From contig JANYDN010000015.1 of assembly GCA_025363585.1 (NCBI GenBank), positions 1 to 45,546 on the forward strand: a stretch of 45,546 nucleotides of DNA. The letters are read 5' to 3'. This DNA is from Verrucomicrobiota bacterium (lineage in GTDB: Bacteria; Verrucomicrobiota; Verrucomicrobiia; Limisphaerales; UBA9464). The notes under the pieces were generated by a model that made no database searches, had not been told where the DNA came from, and saw only the letters and a list, made by a program, of their open reading frames with translations. Both the position numbers and the translations under genes were made by a program. This document shows, piece by piece, positions 8,583 through 19,197 of the stretch (position 1 is the first letter of the stretch; every line of letters starts with the position of its first letter).

Positions 8583-11500
8583 TCAGTGCTTACCGCCCGA
8601 GGCGAGGTACTCGAGGATGCCGCCGAGATCTTCGGGCGGCAATTGGTCGAACCCGGCCGGCATCAAGGAGAGGTTCGAGGCCTCGAGCGATTGGATGTCG
8701 CGGCGTTGGACCGAATGTTTCTGTCCCGTGGTATCCATCAGTTCCACGCTGGTCGCGGTCTCGGTGTCGAGGCGTCCGACGAGGGTGTCGCCCGATTTCG
8801 TCACGAGTGTCCACGCGCGGTAGTTCGCCTCGACCGATCGGTTGGGATCCACGATCTCGACGAGCAGATCGGTCTTGGGCCGGGCCCCGATGCCGGTGAG
8901 ATCGGGTCCCACGCGCGCGCCCTTGCCGTTGAAGGCGTGGCAGACCATGCAGGTGGTTTCGAACGCCTTGCGACCGCGCTCGATGTCGCCGGCTTTGCGG
9001 GCGACCGGCAGGAGTCGTTGGATCACGGCTTCCATCTCGGCGGAGCCGCTGGCGGTGGCACTGCCGCCCTCGAGGGACGCGGCGCGGGTCGCGACGGTCT
9101 TGTCGGGATGCTCGCGGAGTTGCGCCCATTGGTCCCAGCCAATGTCCGTGCGGTCGAGGCGGCGCTGCTCCACGGCGGCGAGCAATGACCGGGCCCACTC
9201 GGGACGGCGCAGCATCGAGGAGATGGCGGAGCGCCGCGCGGCGGGCGTCAATCGCGGCCACGCGCCGAGAAACGCCTCCGCGGTGTCCGCGCGGCGGCTG
9301 GCGCCGACGGCCGAAAGAAATCCGCCGGCCATGGCGGGCGTCGACTGCGCGCCGATCTGCCGCAGCACCGTCTGCGCGGCGTCGGGCGAATCGTCGACCG
9401 CGATCCAGCGCCGCGCCGAGGCGACGCGCACCTTGTCGGGAAGCGCGGTGTCGGTGACCCGTTTCGCCAAGGCGGCGGCGGTCGGCGCGATGGTTCCCGC
9501 GACCGCGTCGCGTTGTCCCCATTTGTCGAGCAACGCAATCAGGCCGGCCCGCGCGTCGTCGGAAAGTCCGGGAGCCATCGTGCGGATCGCCGAAACTTGC
9601 GCGTCGGAAAGCCGCGGAGCGCCCTGCGTCGGCCAACCGGATGCAAGCCCGTCGAGAACGGGAACCGCGATCTCGTCGGCCGCGCCGTCCAGTGCCGCGA
9701 GCGTGGCCGCGATGGAATCGGCCGGCGCACGCGATGCATAGTGCGCGGTCACGGTGCGCGCGACCGGATCGACGCTGGGCGAGATCGCTTTCGAACGATG
9801 CGCCAGCGCGGCGCGCAGGAATCCGGCGTCGTTGCGGGCCGCGGCGGCGGTGGCGCCGTCGACGAGCCATAGACCCTTCGCGGAGGCATCCCGCTGGAGA
9901 TACGCGAACACCGCCTCGCCCGCCTTCGTGTCCGGGGGCATTTCGGCGAGCGCGAGGAGCGCGGCGAGCCGGACCTGCGCGTCCGCGTCGTCGAGAACCC
10001 GTGCCGACAACAGCGTGTCCCGGGCCGCTGCGTCGCGCGGGAGAACGCCGATCGCGGCGCGGCGCACGCCGGCGGCGGGATGCTTGAGCGCGCCGACGAC
10101 CGCGGCGCGCACCTTGGGTTCGCCGGTCACGCCGAGGCCGTGCAGCGTCCAGAGCGCGTGGAAGGCGGCGTTGTCGAGACCCACGGTGTCGATGCGGTGT
10201 TCGCTGACCAGCGCGATCAGCCGCCCGGCGACGTCGGGATTCCCACGTTCCACCAACAGTCGTTGCGCGTGCAGGCGCTCGAGTTGGTTTTCGTCGCGGA
10301 GCGCGGAGACAAGCCGGGAAGGGGAGACGCCCGCCAGCTTCGGCGCGACGGCGGGTTTCCCGGCATCCCACGTCACGCGGTAGATGCGGCCATGGCGTTT
10401 GTCGCGGAGGGGCGTGTCGTAGGCGTTGCCCTTGCCGGTGTTGAAGCCATGCGGCGTGGGATTGTGCTGGATGATGTAGTTGTACCAGTCGAGCACCCAC
10501 AAGGCGCCGTCGGGTCCGACCTCGGCCATGATCGGCGCGCACCAGCCGTCGTCGCTGCCGAGAAACGTCTTGAGGTTGGCCGACGAGAAATCGTCGTCAT
10601 GGCGGTCGATGCGGAACTGGCCGACCAAGTGCCCGGTGGGTTCGGCGACGAACGCGATGCGGTTCCAATAGTCGCGCGGGAAACTGCGCGCGGTGTAGAG
10701 CGCATGCCCGGCACCGGCGGTGTAGCGGCCGTGCGCGTCGACCTGTCGCACCTGGTCGGTGACCGGATAGAAATCCTGTTTGTCGGCGATGGTTTCCATG
10801 CGGCTCGACGACCAACCGGAAACCGCCTCGTAGTACCGGTTGGGGATGGCCATGTACCACGACGCGTTGTTGTTCGCGGTCGACCCGAAGACGATCCCGT
10901 CCTCGGAGAACCCGAGTCCCCAGGTGTTGTTGTTGCTCGACCGGACGAATTCCAACGCCGAACCGTCGGGCTTGAACCGGTAGACGCCTTGGCCGAAGCG
11001 CACGCGATTGGCCCCGACCTCGCCGTCGAAACCGCTGTAGCCGACGACGCCCCAGATCCAGTTGTCGGGTCCGTAGCGAAGGTTCGACGCGGTGGCGTGC
11101 GTGTCGCCCGTTCCCCAGCCCGAGAACAACACCCGGCGTTCGTCGGCCTTGCCGTCGCCGTCGTTGTCCTTGAGGAAGAGCGTGTGGCCGCTCTCGACGA
11201 CGATGACGCCGCCGTTGGCGAAAACCATGCCGGTCGGAATGCTGAGTTTGTCCGCGAACACGGTGAATTTGTCGGCCTTGCCGTCGCCGTTGGTGTCCTC
11301 GCAGATCGTGATGCGGTCGCGTCCCGCGCCGGCGGGTTGGAGCTCGTTCGGGTAGTCGACCGTCTCCGCGATCCAAAGCCGTCCGCGCTCGTCGAACGCC
11401 ATGCAGATCGGTTTGACGATGTCCGGTTCGGCGGCCCAGAGATGCGTCGAAAATCCCTCGGGCACCACCACGTGGCGCGCGGATTCGGCGGGCGGGAGCG

Positions 11501-11723
11501 GGAGTTGCATGCGCGAGATGGCCTCGCCCTGCGTGCCCCATTTCTCGCCGGGCAGGTAGTTGGGAATGGCGACCGGCGACTCCGAGTATTGGAACGGAGG
11601 AAGGCCGGCCCGCGCCTTGAGATTGGATTCCGCGGGGGTTCCCGCGCGGGCAAGGGCGACCGTCAGGGCGAGGCTCAGCGAGGCGACGGCGGGGCGGGCC
11701 CGGCGGGCAAAAAAGGTCTGCAT
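8583..11723 (-). CDS. PVC-type haem-binding CxxCH membrane-bound dehydrogenase-like protein (propeller + HEAT + cytochrome c)
   Basis: Signal peptide MQTFFARRARPAVASLSLALTVALARA; 'WAAEPDIVKPICMAFDERGRLWIAETVDYPNEL' propeller; C-terminal 'CMVCHAFNGKGARVGPDLTGIGAR...EIVDPNRSVEANYRAWTLVTKSGDTLVGRL'. Confidence 0.92.
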   Translation of the reverse strand: MQTFFARRARPAVASLSLALTVALARAGTPAESNLKARAGLPPFQYSESPVAIPNYLPGEKWGTQGEAISRMQLPLPPAESARHVVVPEGFSTHLWAAEPDIVKPICMAFDERGRLWIAETVDYPNELQPAGAGRDRITICEDTNGDGKADKFTVFADKLSIPTGMVFANGGVIVVESGHTLFLKDNDGDGKADERRVLFSGWGTGDTHATASNLRYGPDNWIWGVVGYSGFDGEVGANRVRFGQGVYRFKPDGSALEFVRSSNNNTWGLGFSEDGIVFGSTANNNASWYMAIPNRYYEAVSGWSSSRMETIADKQDFYPVTDQVRQVDAHGRYTAGAGHALYTARSFPRDYWNRIAFVAEPTGHLVGQFRIDRHDDDFSSANLKTFLGSDDGWCAPIMAEVGPDGALWVLDWYNYIIQHNPTPHGFNTGKGNAYDTPLRDKRHGRIYRVTWDAGKPAVAPKLAGVSPSRLVSALRDENQLERLHAQRLLVERGNPDVAGRLIALVSEHRIDTVGLDNAAFHALWTLHGLGVTGEPKVRAAVVGALKHPAAGVRRAAIGVLPRDAAARDTLLSARVLDDADAQVRLAALLALAEMPPDTKAGEAVFAYLQRDASAKGLWLVDGATAAAARNDAGFLRAALAHRSKAISPSVDPVARTVTAHYASRAPADSIAATLAALDGAADEIAVPVLDGLASGWPTQGAPRLSDAQVSAIRTMAPGLSDDARAGLIALLDKWGQRDAVAGTIAPTAAALAKRVTDTALPDKVRVASARRWIAVDDSPDAAQTVLRQIGAQSTPAMAGGFLSAVGASRRADTAEAFLGAWPRLTPAARRSAISSMLRRPEWARSLLAAVEQRRLDRTDIGWDQWAQLREHPDKTVATRAASLEGGSATASGSAEMEAVIQRLLPVARKAGDIERGRKAFETTCMVCHAFNGKGARVGPDLTGIGARPKTDLLVEIVDPNRSVEANYRAWTLVTKSGDTLVGRLDTETATSVELMDTTGQKHSVQRRDIQSLEASNLSLMPAGFDQLPPEDLGGILEYLASGGKH

Positions 11724-11998
11724 GCGATTCGGCAATGTGGGGTGTCGGGTCGCCGTTTCGAAATGAGGAATCGCGCATGGCGTGCGGAGATTTTTCGATC
11801 GAGCCCGCGGCGAAGGCCGCTTTGGGGCCCATTCCCCAATCGGGATCGGCCGGCGTGGGACGGGCACCCCATCCGCCGTGGGGCCCGTGGGCGAAACTTG
11901 CGCTTTCTTTGGGATAGCGGCCCTTTCATGCGAGGGCGTTTCGAGGACTGGAATCTGCTCGGTGAGCGTACCGCCGGTCCAACCGCCGGCTTGCAGTC

Positions 11999-14900
11999 AT
12001 GAAACAGTTTCGAACATTTCGGCTTGGGCACCTCGGGCGTCTCGCCTCGGCGTGCATGGTTTTCGCGGTCACTTCGCGCGCGGTTGCCGACGGGGGCGAC
12101 CATGGCGGCGGCGACGGCCACGATCCCTCGCCCGCGCCCAGGATCGTCCTGGTCGCGCCGTCGGACGGCTCGGTCTTCAAGGCGGGTTTCGTCGGACTCG
12201 AGGCCTTGGCCCGCGATCCGATGGGCGGTCCGATCGTGAAGCTCGATTTCGTCGCCAACGACGTCGTGGTCGCGAGCTCTGATCGTTCCGGGGAGATTTT
12301 TCCTGCCATCGTCGGCCTGACCTTGAAGCACAAGGCGGCGTGGACGAATCCGCCGGCCGGTTTCTCGCGGATCCTCGCGCGGGCAAAGGTGCGCGACACC
12401 AACGTCGAATCCGGCGCGATCGGAATCTGGGTCGGCATGCCGGTGTACATCGGCGTGATCGCGGCCGATCCGTTGGCCGGCGAGGGAACGCCCGCGAATC
12501 CGGGCACGTTCCGGATCCTGCGTTCGGCGGGCCCGGACGCGCGGCCCGAGTTGAAGGTGGGATTGAAGTGGGAAGGGACCGCGCTGAACGGCGTCGACTA
12601 CGCCGCGTTGCCGGACGAGGCCGTGATTCCGCAGGGCGCCGAGCACGTGGACGTGACGGTGACGCCGCTGCTCGACAATCTGTCCGAAGGTCCCGAGAGC
12701 GTCGTTCTCTCGTTGGTTTCCCAGACACCGCCCGCCGGGCAACCGGCGTCGTACGCGATCGGCCACAACGGCCGCGCGACGATCGTGATTGCCGACGCGC
12801 CCAAACCGTTGCCGGTCGTGAAGTTGGTCGCGCCGATCGACGGCGCCAAATTCATCACGGGTGATCCCATCCCGCTCGAGGCCGCGATCGACCCCGCGGA
12901 CGGCGTCCGACGGGTGGCGTTCTGGAGCCTGGCGCCGACCGAGCGACTGCTGCTGGTCGCGACGAATCCACCGTACTCGGGTTTCTGGAGCAACGCGCCC
13001 ACCGGGCCGCACGCGATCATCGCGGTCGCGCACCTCGGCGACGGCCGTACCGTGACGTCGTCCAAGGCCGCGATCGAAGTGGGCCGTCCCGTCGGTTCGG
13101 CACCGACGCTGGTCTGGACCTCGCCCGCCGACGGACTGCAGGTCGTCGCGGGCACGCCGGTCACGTTCTCCGTCACGGGCACGGACCCGTTGGGCGTGAT
13201 CCCATCGGTGAAATTCGCGGTGGATGGGAAGCCCGTGGGAACGGGCGTGGCGCCCGATGGCGCGACGGCGGGTTCGCCCGTGACGTACGCGTTCGCCTGG
13301 ACCCCGACGATCCAGGTGGACCGGAAGCTTTCGGCCCGCGCGGTGACATCGGACGGCGTCGTCCTCGAGGTCGCGGGACCGACGATCCACGTGGTGGCCC
13401 CGGCAATCGCGCCGAAGGTGACCGTCACCGCGACCGGCGCGGAGGTGGATGAAAACGATGCCGCGGGACGGCTGGTGTTCCGCATCGATCGCGACGGACC
13501 GACGACGAGCGCGTTGACGGTGAGCTACGTGTTGACCGGGAAGGCGACGTACGGAATCGACTACGTGCCGGCCAAGGCAAACGCCGCGGGTTTGGCGGAC
13601 GAGGGACATTCCGGATTCCGTCAGAGCGCGACGATTGCCGCCGGCGAGTCCTCGGTGACGATTCGGTTCGCGCCCGTCGCGGATCGCCGCACGGAAGGCG
13701 ACGAGACGGTGGTGCTCGCGTTGCTCGCCCCGAACGGCAAGCACGGATTGGTCCCGGCCTACGTTCCGGGAGATCCCTCGAGCGCGTCCGGCGTGATCCA
13801 CGACACCGTCGTGCCGCCCGCGGAGCTTCCGGTGATTTCGATCGTGGCGACGACCGCGGAGACGAGCGAACCCGCACACGGCGGATCCGCCGTTCCCGCG
13901 GTGTTGACGTTGGTGCGCGAGGGTCCGACGAACCGACCGGTGAAGGTGTTCTACGCCGTGTCGGGAACGGCCGCCAACGGGCACGACTACCGGTTCCTCG
14001 ATGGCGACGCCGTGATTCCCGCCGGCGAGGCGCGGCGGGAAATCCGGGTCGTGCCGTTCTTTGACCGGGCGGTGGAAGGCGACGAGACCGTGGTGCTGAC
14101 CCTCCGGACGAACCGCGCGTACGGGGTGAAGGATCCGTCGTCCGCGACGGCGACGATCCACGAGGGCACGGTTTCCACCAAAGCGAGTCTGGTGCTCACG
14201 GCGCCGGTGGACGGCGCGAAGGGGACGAACCCGACGGTGCTGGCGTTGGCGGCGGACGTCACCGATCCGAAGGGTTACGTCGCGACGGTGGACTTCGTCG
14301 CGGACGGCGCGGTGATTGGGACCTCGACGCTGGTGTTCATCCAGGCGCCGAAACCCGGCACCACGCTTCATCATTCGTTCGACTGGAAAAACCCGCCGGC
14401 CGGGAAACACGTCGTGTCGGCACGCGCCGTGACGGCCGACGGCACCCAGCTCGAATCCAACGTGGCCAGCATCGAGATCCTCCCGGCGCCGCAACCGCCC
14501 ACGGTGTCGCGGCATCCCGCCGACTCGAATCCGGCGGACGACGTGCTGGCCGACGACGAGGTCTCGGCATATTCCGCGGCGTGGTTGGCCGGAACTCCCT
14601 TCGCGACGGGTCCTTCGCCGGTCCCGGTGGGCTACGCGACACGGGCCGGATATCTTCTCGGCAATGGCGGCGGGTACAAGTTCGACGCCTCCGCGGGTTC
14701 GTTGCCGTTGGCTTGGATCAGCACGGTCGTCGTCGTCGTTCCGCCGGTCGACCCGAGCGGTGCGATCAGCCACGCGATCACCGAGGTTCCCGACATTACC
14801 CCGGCCACCCCGTTCGTGCTCACGGTGCGGATCGTGCCGCTCGACGGGGTGAGGGCGCAGGCGGTCGAGGAGACGGTCGGCGTGGGCGCCGTGGTCACCG

Positions 14901-15328
14901 ACATCAGCGACGGCGGCGTGTACGACGCGGCCGCGGGGGTCATCCGCTGGGGCGTGTACCTTGACGACACGACGCGGAAGGTGACGGCAACGGTGACCGT
15001 GCCGGACGCGCGGGACCTCTCCGGACTGGCGTCGTTCGATGGCGCGGACATACGGATTCCGCAGGTCCCGCCGCCGCCGCCGCTCCCGGGCGCGAGCCTC
15101 CCGTCGGCGCGCATCGCGTCCGTGATCCCGTTGGAATCCGGCGCGGTCCAATTGACGGTGGTCGACGAGTCGTCCACGGGCGACACCGCGATCGAGGTTT
15201 CGACCGACCTCTTGAAGTGGGAGCGGGTGGAGCAGGTCCAGGCGTCCGGCGACACGTCGACGCACGTGGACAGCGACGCCGACGAGAATTTCCGGCGGTT
15301 CTACCGGTTGGTGCCAGTGCCGCGGTGA
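11999..15328 (+). CDS. Large secreted Ig-like/Calx-beta repeat protein
   Basis: N-terminal signal peptide; multiple Calx-beta-like segments ('VKVFYAVSGTAANGHDYRFLDGDAVIPAGEARREIRVVPFFDRAVEGDETVVLTL') and Ig-like units ('VDFVADGAVIGTSTL'). Confidence 0.88.
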   Translation: MKQFRTFRLGHLGRLASACMVFAVTSRAVADGGDHGGGDGHDPSPAPRIVLVAPSDGSVFKAGFVGLEALARDPMGGPIVKLDFVANDVVVASSDRSGEIFPAIVGLTLKHKAAWTNPPAGFSRILARAKVRDTNVESGAIGIWVGMPVYIGVIAADPLAGEGTPANPGTFRILRSAGPDARPELKVGLKWEGTALNGVDYAALPDEAVIPQGAEHVDVTVTPLLDNLSEGPESVVLSLVSQTPPAGQPASYAIGHNGRATIVIADAPKPLPVVKLVAPIDGAKFITGDPIPLEAAIDPADGVRRVAFWSLAPTERLLLVATNPPYSGFWSNAPTGPHAIIAVAHLGDGRTVTSSKAAIEVGRPVGSAPTLVWTSPADGLQVVAGTPVTFSVTGTDPLGVIPSVKFAVDGKPVGTGVAPDGATAGSPVTYAFAWTPTIQVDRKLSARAVTSDGVVLEVAGPTIHVVAPAIAPKVTVTATGAEVDENDAAGRLVFRIDRDGPTTSALTVSYVLTGKATYGIDYVPAKANAAGLADEGHSGFRQSATIAAGESSVTIRFAPVADRRTEGDETVVLALLAPNGKHGLVPAYVPGDPSSASGVIHDTVVPPAELPVISIVATTAETSEPAHGGSAVPAVLTLVREGPTNRPVKVFYAVSGTAANGHDYRFLDGDAVIPAGEARREIRVVPFFDRAVEGDETVVLTLRTNRAYGVKDPSSATATIHEGTVSTKASLVLTAPVDGAKGTNPTVLALAADVTDPKGYVATVDFVADGAVIGTSTLVFIQAPKPGTTLHHSFDWKNPPAGKHVVSARAVTADGTQLESNVASIEILPAPQPPTVSRHPADSNPADDVLADDEVSAYSAAWLAGTPFATGPSPVPVGYATRAGYLLGNGGGYKFDASAGSLPLAWISTVVVVVPPVDPSGAISHAITEVPDITPATPFVLTVRIVPLDGVRAQAVEETVGVGAVVTDISDGGVYDAAAGVIRWGVYLDDTTRKVTATVTVPDARDLSGLASFDGADIRIPQVPPPPPLPGASLPSARIASVIPLESGAVQLTVVDESSTGDTAIEVSTDLLKWERVEQVQASGDTSTHVDSDADENFRRFYRLVPVPR

Positions 15329-15391
15329 AGCGTCGGGAAGTGTGTTGTACATGCACGGCGGCGGGAGGGAGCTCCTGCCGCCGTTGCCATT

Positions 15392-16555
15392 TCAACGTCG
15401 ACGCGCCGGCGGTTTCGCGCGGGCGAAACTCGCAAGGAGACGGTCGATGTACGCCTCGGGTTGGAACAACCGGTGCCGGTCCAACGCGCCCGACGCGAGG
15501 CGTTCCCACAGGACCGAATCGCCGAGGAGTCGGGCGATCGCGGCGGCGAACGCCCCGGGATCGCGCGAGCCGATGCGGATCGCGGACACGTCGTCCGCGA
15601 GCCATTCGTCGGCACCGCCCCCACCGAACGCCACCACCGGGCGACCGTGTGCCATGGCCTCGACGCCGACCAACCCGAACGGCTCGGGACGCAACACCGG
15701 GAAGAGGACGATCCGCGAGCGGCGGTACCATCCGTCGAGTTCGGACGGCGAAATCTCGCCGAGAAACCGCACGCGGTCGGCGAGCCCGAGTTTTTCCGCG
15801 AGCCGTTCCAGCGCGGGCCGCTGGTGTCCGTCGCCGGCGATCACGCAACGCCAATCGAGCGTGCGGATCCGCTCGAGGGCCTCGAGGGCGACGTGAACGC
15901 CTTTCGCCGGGACCAACCGCGACGGCAACAGCAGCAGCGCGGGCTCCGACGTTTCCGTCGTCGGGCGTACGATCGGATTGGAATAGAGCGGGACGAGGTC
16001 GATGCGATCGGGCGCGACCGCGTTTTCCAACAGGGCACCGCGGACGTATTCGGACGCGACCTGCAGGCGTGCGTGCGGCAGGTCCCGGAAGTGGATCATG
16101 CCCGAGGTCTTCAGCCAGTAGAGGATGTTGTACCGCGGGTTCCGTGCGCCGCACCCGATGGCGTAATGGAGCGGCAGGCAACCGAGTCCGTGCGGCCGGT
16201 GGCACGGGACCCGGTTCCGGTCCATGCGGTCGCCGCCGCTGCAAACCCAGGTGAGGTCATGGCAAAAGATCGCGGTGGGACCGCTCGCGGCGGCGTCCAT
16301 TCCGGCGCGGGTCAGGCCCGTGTGGATCTGGACCATGTCCGGTCGGAATTCACCCAGGACTTTCGAAATCTCGTCCGCTTGCCCCGATTGGGTGAGCCGG
16401 AACAACGGCCAATCGACCTGCCGGCCGCCCGGAGTGAAATACGCGATGGCGGGGGAGTGGCCACGCGCGGCGAGGAGGGCACAGGTCTCGACGACCACCC
16501 GGTTCGCGCCGCCGTTGAGGAAGTGGGCGGCGTCGCTGATCAGCAGGATTCGCAC
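15392..16555 (-). CDS. Glycosyltransferase family 4 (GT-B) protein
   Basis: 'LLPSRLVPAKGVHVALEALERI...VIAGDGHQRPALERLAEKLGLADRVRFLGEISPSELDGWYRRSRIVLFPVLRPEPFGLVGVEAMAHGRPVVAFGGGG'. Confidence 0.92.
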   Translation of the reverse strand: MRILLISDAAHFLNGGANRVVVETCALLAARGHSPAIAYFTPGGRQVDWPLFRLTQSGQADEISKVLGEFRPDMVQIHTGLTRAGMDAAASGPTAIFCHDLTWVCSGGDRMDRNRVPCHRPHGLGCLPLHYAIGCGARNPRYNILYWLKTSGMIHFRDLPHARLQVASEYVRGALLENAVAPDRIDLVPLYSNPIVRPTTETSEPALLLLPSRLVPAKGVHVALEALERIRTLDWRCVIAGDGHQRPALERLAEKLGLADRVRFLGEISPSELDGWYRRSRIVLFPVLRPEPFGLVGVEAMAHGRPVVAFGGGGADEWLADDVSAIRIGSRDPGAFAAAIARLLGDSVLWERLASGALDRHRLFQPEAYIDRLLASFARAKPPARRR

Positions 16556-16562
16556 GTGGGAC

Positions 16563-17489
16563 TCAGAATTTTTCGGGAACGCCCTCGTCGAGGATCCGGA
16601 GCCGATGGCTCATTTCCGCCGCGTCGGCGAGCTCGCGCAGCCAGCGCGGGGGTTCGTCGATGGCCTCGAAACTCAGTTTGAAACTCCCGTAATGCATCGG
16701 GACGAACCATCGCGACTTCAGGTCGTGGAAAGCACGGATGGCCTCGTCGGGTCCCATGTGCACGTTGCGGAACGTGTCGGGGTAATAGGCTCCGATCGGC
16801 AGCAATGCCACCTCGGGCGCCTGCCGCTTCCCGATTTCCGCGAAGCCTTCGAAGTACGCGGAATCACCGGCGTGATAGATCGAGCGACCGTTTCGCTCGA
16901 GGATGAATCCGCCGTACCCGCGGTGCTCGTCGCGGATCGTGCGCGCACCCCAGTGGCGCGCGGGCACCAACGTCACCTTCCAGTTGTCGCACGAGAAACT
17001 TTCCCACCAGCGGAGTTCGACGATCCTCGAAAACCCGAGTGTCTTGGCGAGGCTGCCGCAGCCCCATGGCATGATGCCGATCCTCGGCGAGGGAAGGCGA
17101 CGGATGGAGGGTTTGTGGAAGTGGTCGAAGTGCGCGTGGGTGAGAAGGACGAGGTCGATCGGCGGCAAGTCGTCGATCCGGAGCCCGGGATGGCGGAGGC
17201 GTTTCAACAGGAACAGCCAGTTCGCGAAATTGGGATCGATCAGGACGTTGAGGTCGGGGAACTGCACGAGGAACGAGGCGTGCCCAATCCAGGTCAGCGC
17301 GAGTTCGTCGGCCTCGAGCCTTGGAAACGCCGGGGTCTTCGTGGTGCCGGTCCGCGGCGTCAACCATGCCTTCCAGACCATCTCGCGGAAAAACGTGCGC
17401 GGGTTGAAATGATTGCTGGGCGTGAGATCACGGAACGAGCGCGGGATGCGCCGCGGCGATTTTGGACCGGGATTGTTCTCGCGGTTCAT
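16563..17489 (-). CDS. MBL-fold metallohydrolase (NAPE-PLD/UlaG-like)
   Basis: 'TWIGHASFLVQF..NVLIDPNF', 'LLTHAHFDHFHKPSI', 'YHAGDSAYFEGF', 'VPMHYGSF'. Confidence 0.9.
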   Translation of the reverse strand: MNRENNPGPKSPRRIPRSFRDLTPSNHFNPRTFFREMVWKAWLTPRTGTTKTPAFPRLEADELALTWIGHASFLVQFPDLNVLIDPNFANWLFLLKRLRHPGLRIDDLPPIDLVLLTHAHFDHFHKPSIRRLPSPRIGIMPWGCGSLAKTLGFSRIVELRWWESFSCDNWKVTLVPARHWGARTIRDEHRGYGGFILERNGRSIYHAGDSAYFEGFAEIGKRQAPEVALLPIGAYYPDTFRNVHMGPDEAIRAFHDLKSRWFVPMHYGSFKLSFEAIDEPPRWLRELADAAEMSHRLRILDEGVPEKF

Positions 17490-17514
17490 GGGCTGTCCGT
17501 GGGGACCGGGACGG

Positions 17515-19197
17515 CTACTTGTTGTTGTCCGGGAAGAGGAACCGTTTTTTCTTCCGCTCGGGTTCGGCGGGTCGACCCGCGTCGCGCTTGGCCATCATCC
17601 CCCGCACGCGGTTGGGCATCGTTCCCGGCAGTCGCCGCGCGGGGCGGTCGCGGTCCGCGGTCATCGCGGCGGGTCGGGGCGCCGCCGAATCCAAGGGCTT
17701 TCGCCCGTACAGGCTCGCGATACGGGGCGAGGTGACGAACGACGCGAACTGAGGGAGGGAATCGACGTCCTCCCCGTATATTTTTTCCAGTCGCTGGTAC
17801 TCGTCCATCATCCGTCGAAGCGCCCCGAAGAGGACCCAGGTCAGGGGGCCGAACGGAATGCCAAGGTAGGGCGAGCCGGTCGGGATCTGCACCAGACTCA
17901 TGAAAAACCAGGCGCCCGCGGGAACGCCGACCACGCCCAGCCGCGAATCCCGCAGCGTCCACATCCAGCGGATCGAATCGCGTACCCCGTGGAAAACCAG
18001 GAACGCGTAAACGATGATGCCCACGATGCCCAGATCGACGATCAATCGTCCGAGGTCGCCGTCGGCGCTTTCCAGCACGCCCGTGCTGCCGCGTTCGTTC
18101 ATGATTTGCTGGAGCATGCCCGACAACACGCCGGGGACCCCGTAGCCGCTCGCGCCGACGCCGTTGCCGAGTGGCGCCTTCACGATCGAGTCGATGGCCG
18201 GGCTCAGCACGATGTAGACGCGCCCCGACAAGGTATCCAGATCGAGGATCGACCCGAAGCGTTCGCTGGCGCCGCCGTGGGTCGCCGAAAAGCCCATGTA
18301 GATGGCGCCCCCTGCCAACACGGGCAGGACCACCCACTGGAGCTTCCCGCGCCGCACGATGCCCGTGAGAAAAAGGCTCGCGACGAGAAGGATCAGGGAT
18401 GTCCGGGATCCGCTCAGCACCACGGCGTAGGCACAGATGCCGGCGATGCCGGTCAGGACGAGGCGTTGGATCCATCCGCATCCGGGAAGCATCAACCGGG
18501 CGGCGGCGAATTGGGTGCAGGCGGCCATGGTGACCCCGAACACTGCCGCGCTCACGAAGGTCGAGAACCGGCGGAATTCCGCGCCGGTGCTCGTCGCGTA
18601 AAAGTTGCCGACCAGACGCAACTGCATCTCCGCGCTGGCCTTCATCATCTCCCGGATTTCGGCCTCGGTCTGGAAGAAGACGCCGTAGACCGCCGTCCCC
18701 GCTCCCAACAGCATCACGCCCCATACCACCAATTCGATTTTCCGGACCGTCTTCATCAGGTGGTATCCCAACAGGAAGAGAAACGGCGAGAAACACCAGG
18801 CCCGGAACGACGCCAGCGACGCCAACCATGGCACGGGAAACGGAAGGATCGCCCACAGCGCGCAGACGGCCACCAAGAGCTGGACCGCCGTGCTCACGCC
18901 GCATTTCGGGAACCACCGTGTTCCCGGGGGAAGCGTTGCCAGGATCATCACCAACGACCCGATGATCGGGATGTCGAACGCGAAGGTGATCCACGTGGCC
19001 GCGTATTTCAGCTTGAGCCATCCGTGGATGAACCCGACGACCAGGGCGAGGGCGAACAGGATCGTCGCGACCGTGTCCGTCTTGAACTCCGCCCAGATCA
19101 TCGCGATGCCGCCCATGATGCCGCCCCCCGCTTTTTCGGGAGTGTGGGCCAACGCGGGCGCCGCCGCGGGGCTCAGTGTCGGGGAACGGGGCGTCAT
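17515..19197 (-). CDS. O-antigen ligase/polymerase-like polytopic membrane protein
   Basis: Many hydrophobic segments; 'VLSGSRTSLILLVASLFLTGIV' and 'SGRVYIVLSPAIDSIVKAPLGNGVGASGYGVPG' resemble Wzy/WaaL central region; start overlaps upstream stop (ATGA). Confidence 0.8.
   Translation of the reverse strand: MTPRSPTLSPAAAPALAHTPEKAGGGIMGGIAMIWAEFKTDTVATILFALALVVGFIHGWLKLKYAATWITFAFDIPIIGSLVMILATLPPGTRWFPKCGVSTAVQLLVAVCALWAILPFPVPWLASLASFRAWCFSPFLFLLGYHLMKTVRKIELVVWGVMLLGAGTAVYGVFFQTEAEIREMMKASAEMQLRLVGNFYATSTGAEFRRFSTFVSAAVFGVTMAACTQFAAARLMLPGCGWIQRLVLTGIAGICAYAVVLSGSRTSLILLVASLFLTGIVRRGKLQWVVLPVLAGGAIYMGFSATHGGASERFGSILDLDTLSGRVYIVLSPAIDSIVKAPLGNGVGASGYGVPGVLSGMLQQIMNERGSTGVLESADGDLGRLIVDLGIVGIIVYAFLVFHGVRDSIRWMWTLRDSRLGVVGVPAGAWFFMSLVQIPTGSPYLGIPFGPLTWVLFGALRRMMDEYQRLEKIYGEDVDSLPQFASFVTSPRIASLYGRKPLDSAAPRPAAMTADRDRPARRLPGTMPNRVRGMMAKRDAGRPAEPERKKKRFLFPDNNK

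Noticed and set aside
10080-12002. 640-aa plus-strand ORF antisense to the haem-binding CxxCH gene
   Set aside because: Shadow ORF with no recognisable domain.
11675-15352. 1225-aa minus-strand ORF antisense to the Calx-beta gene
   Set aside because: Low-complexity Arg-rich translation, no signal peptide or domain; the plus-strand ORF has clear secreted-protein features.
15357-15386. cggcggcgggag-ggag-ctcctgccgccg hairpin as an intrinsic terminator between convergent genes
   Set aside because: Good stem but no T-tract on either strand; kept only as an unassigned hairpin.
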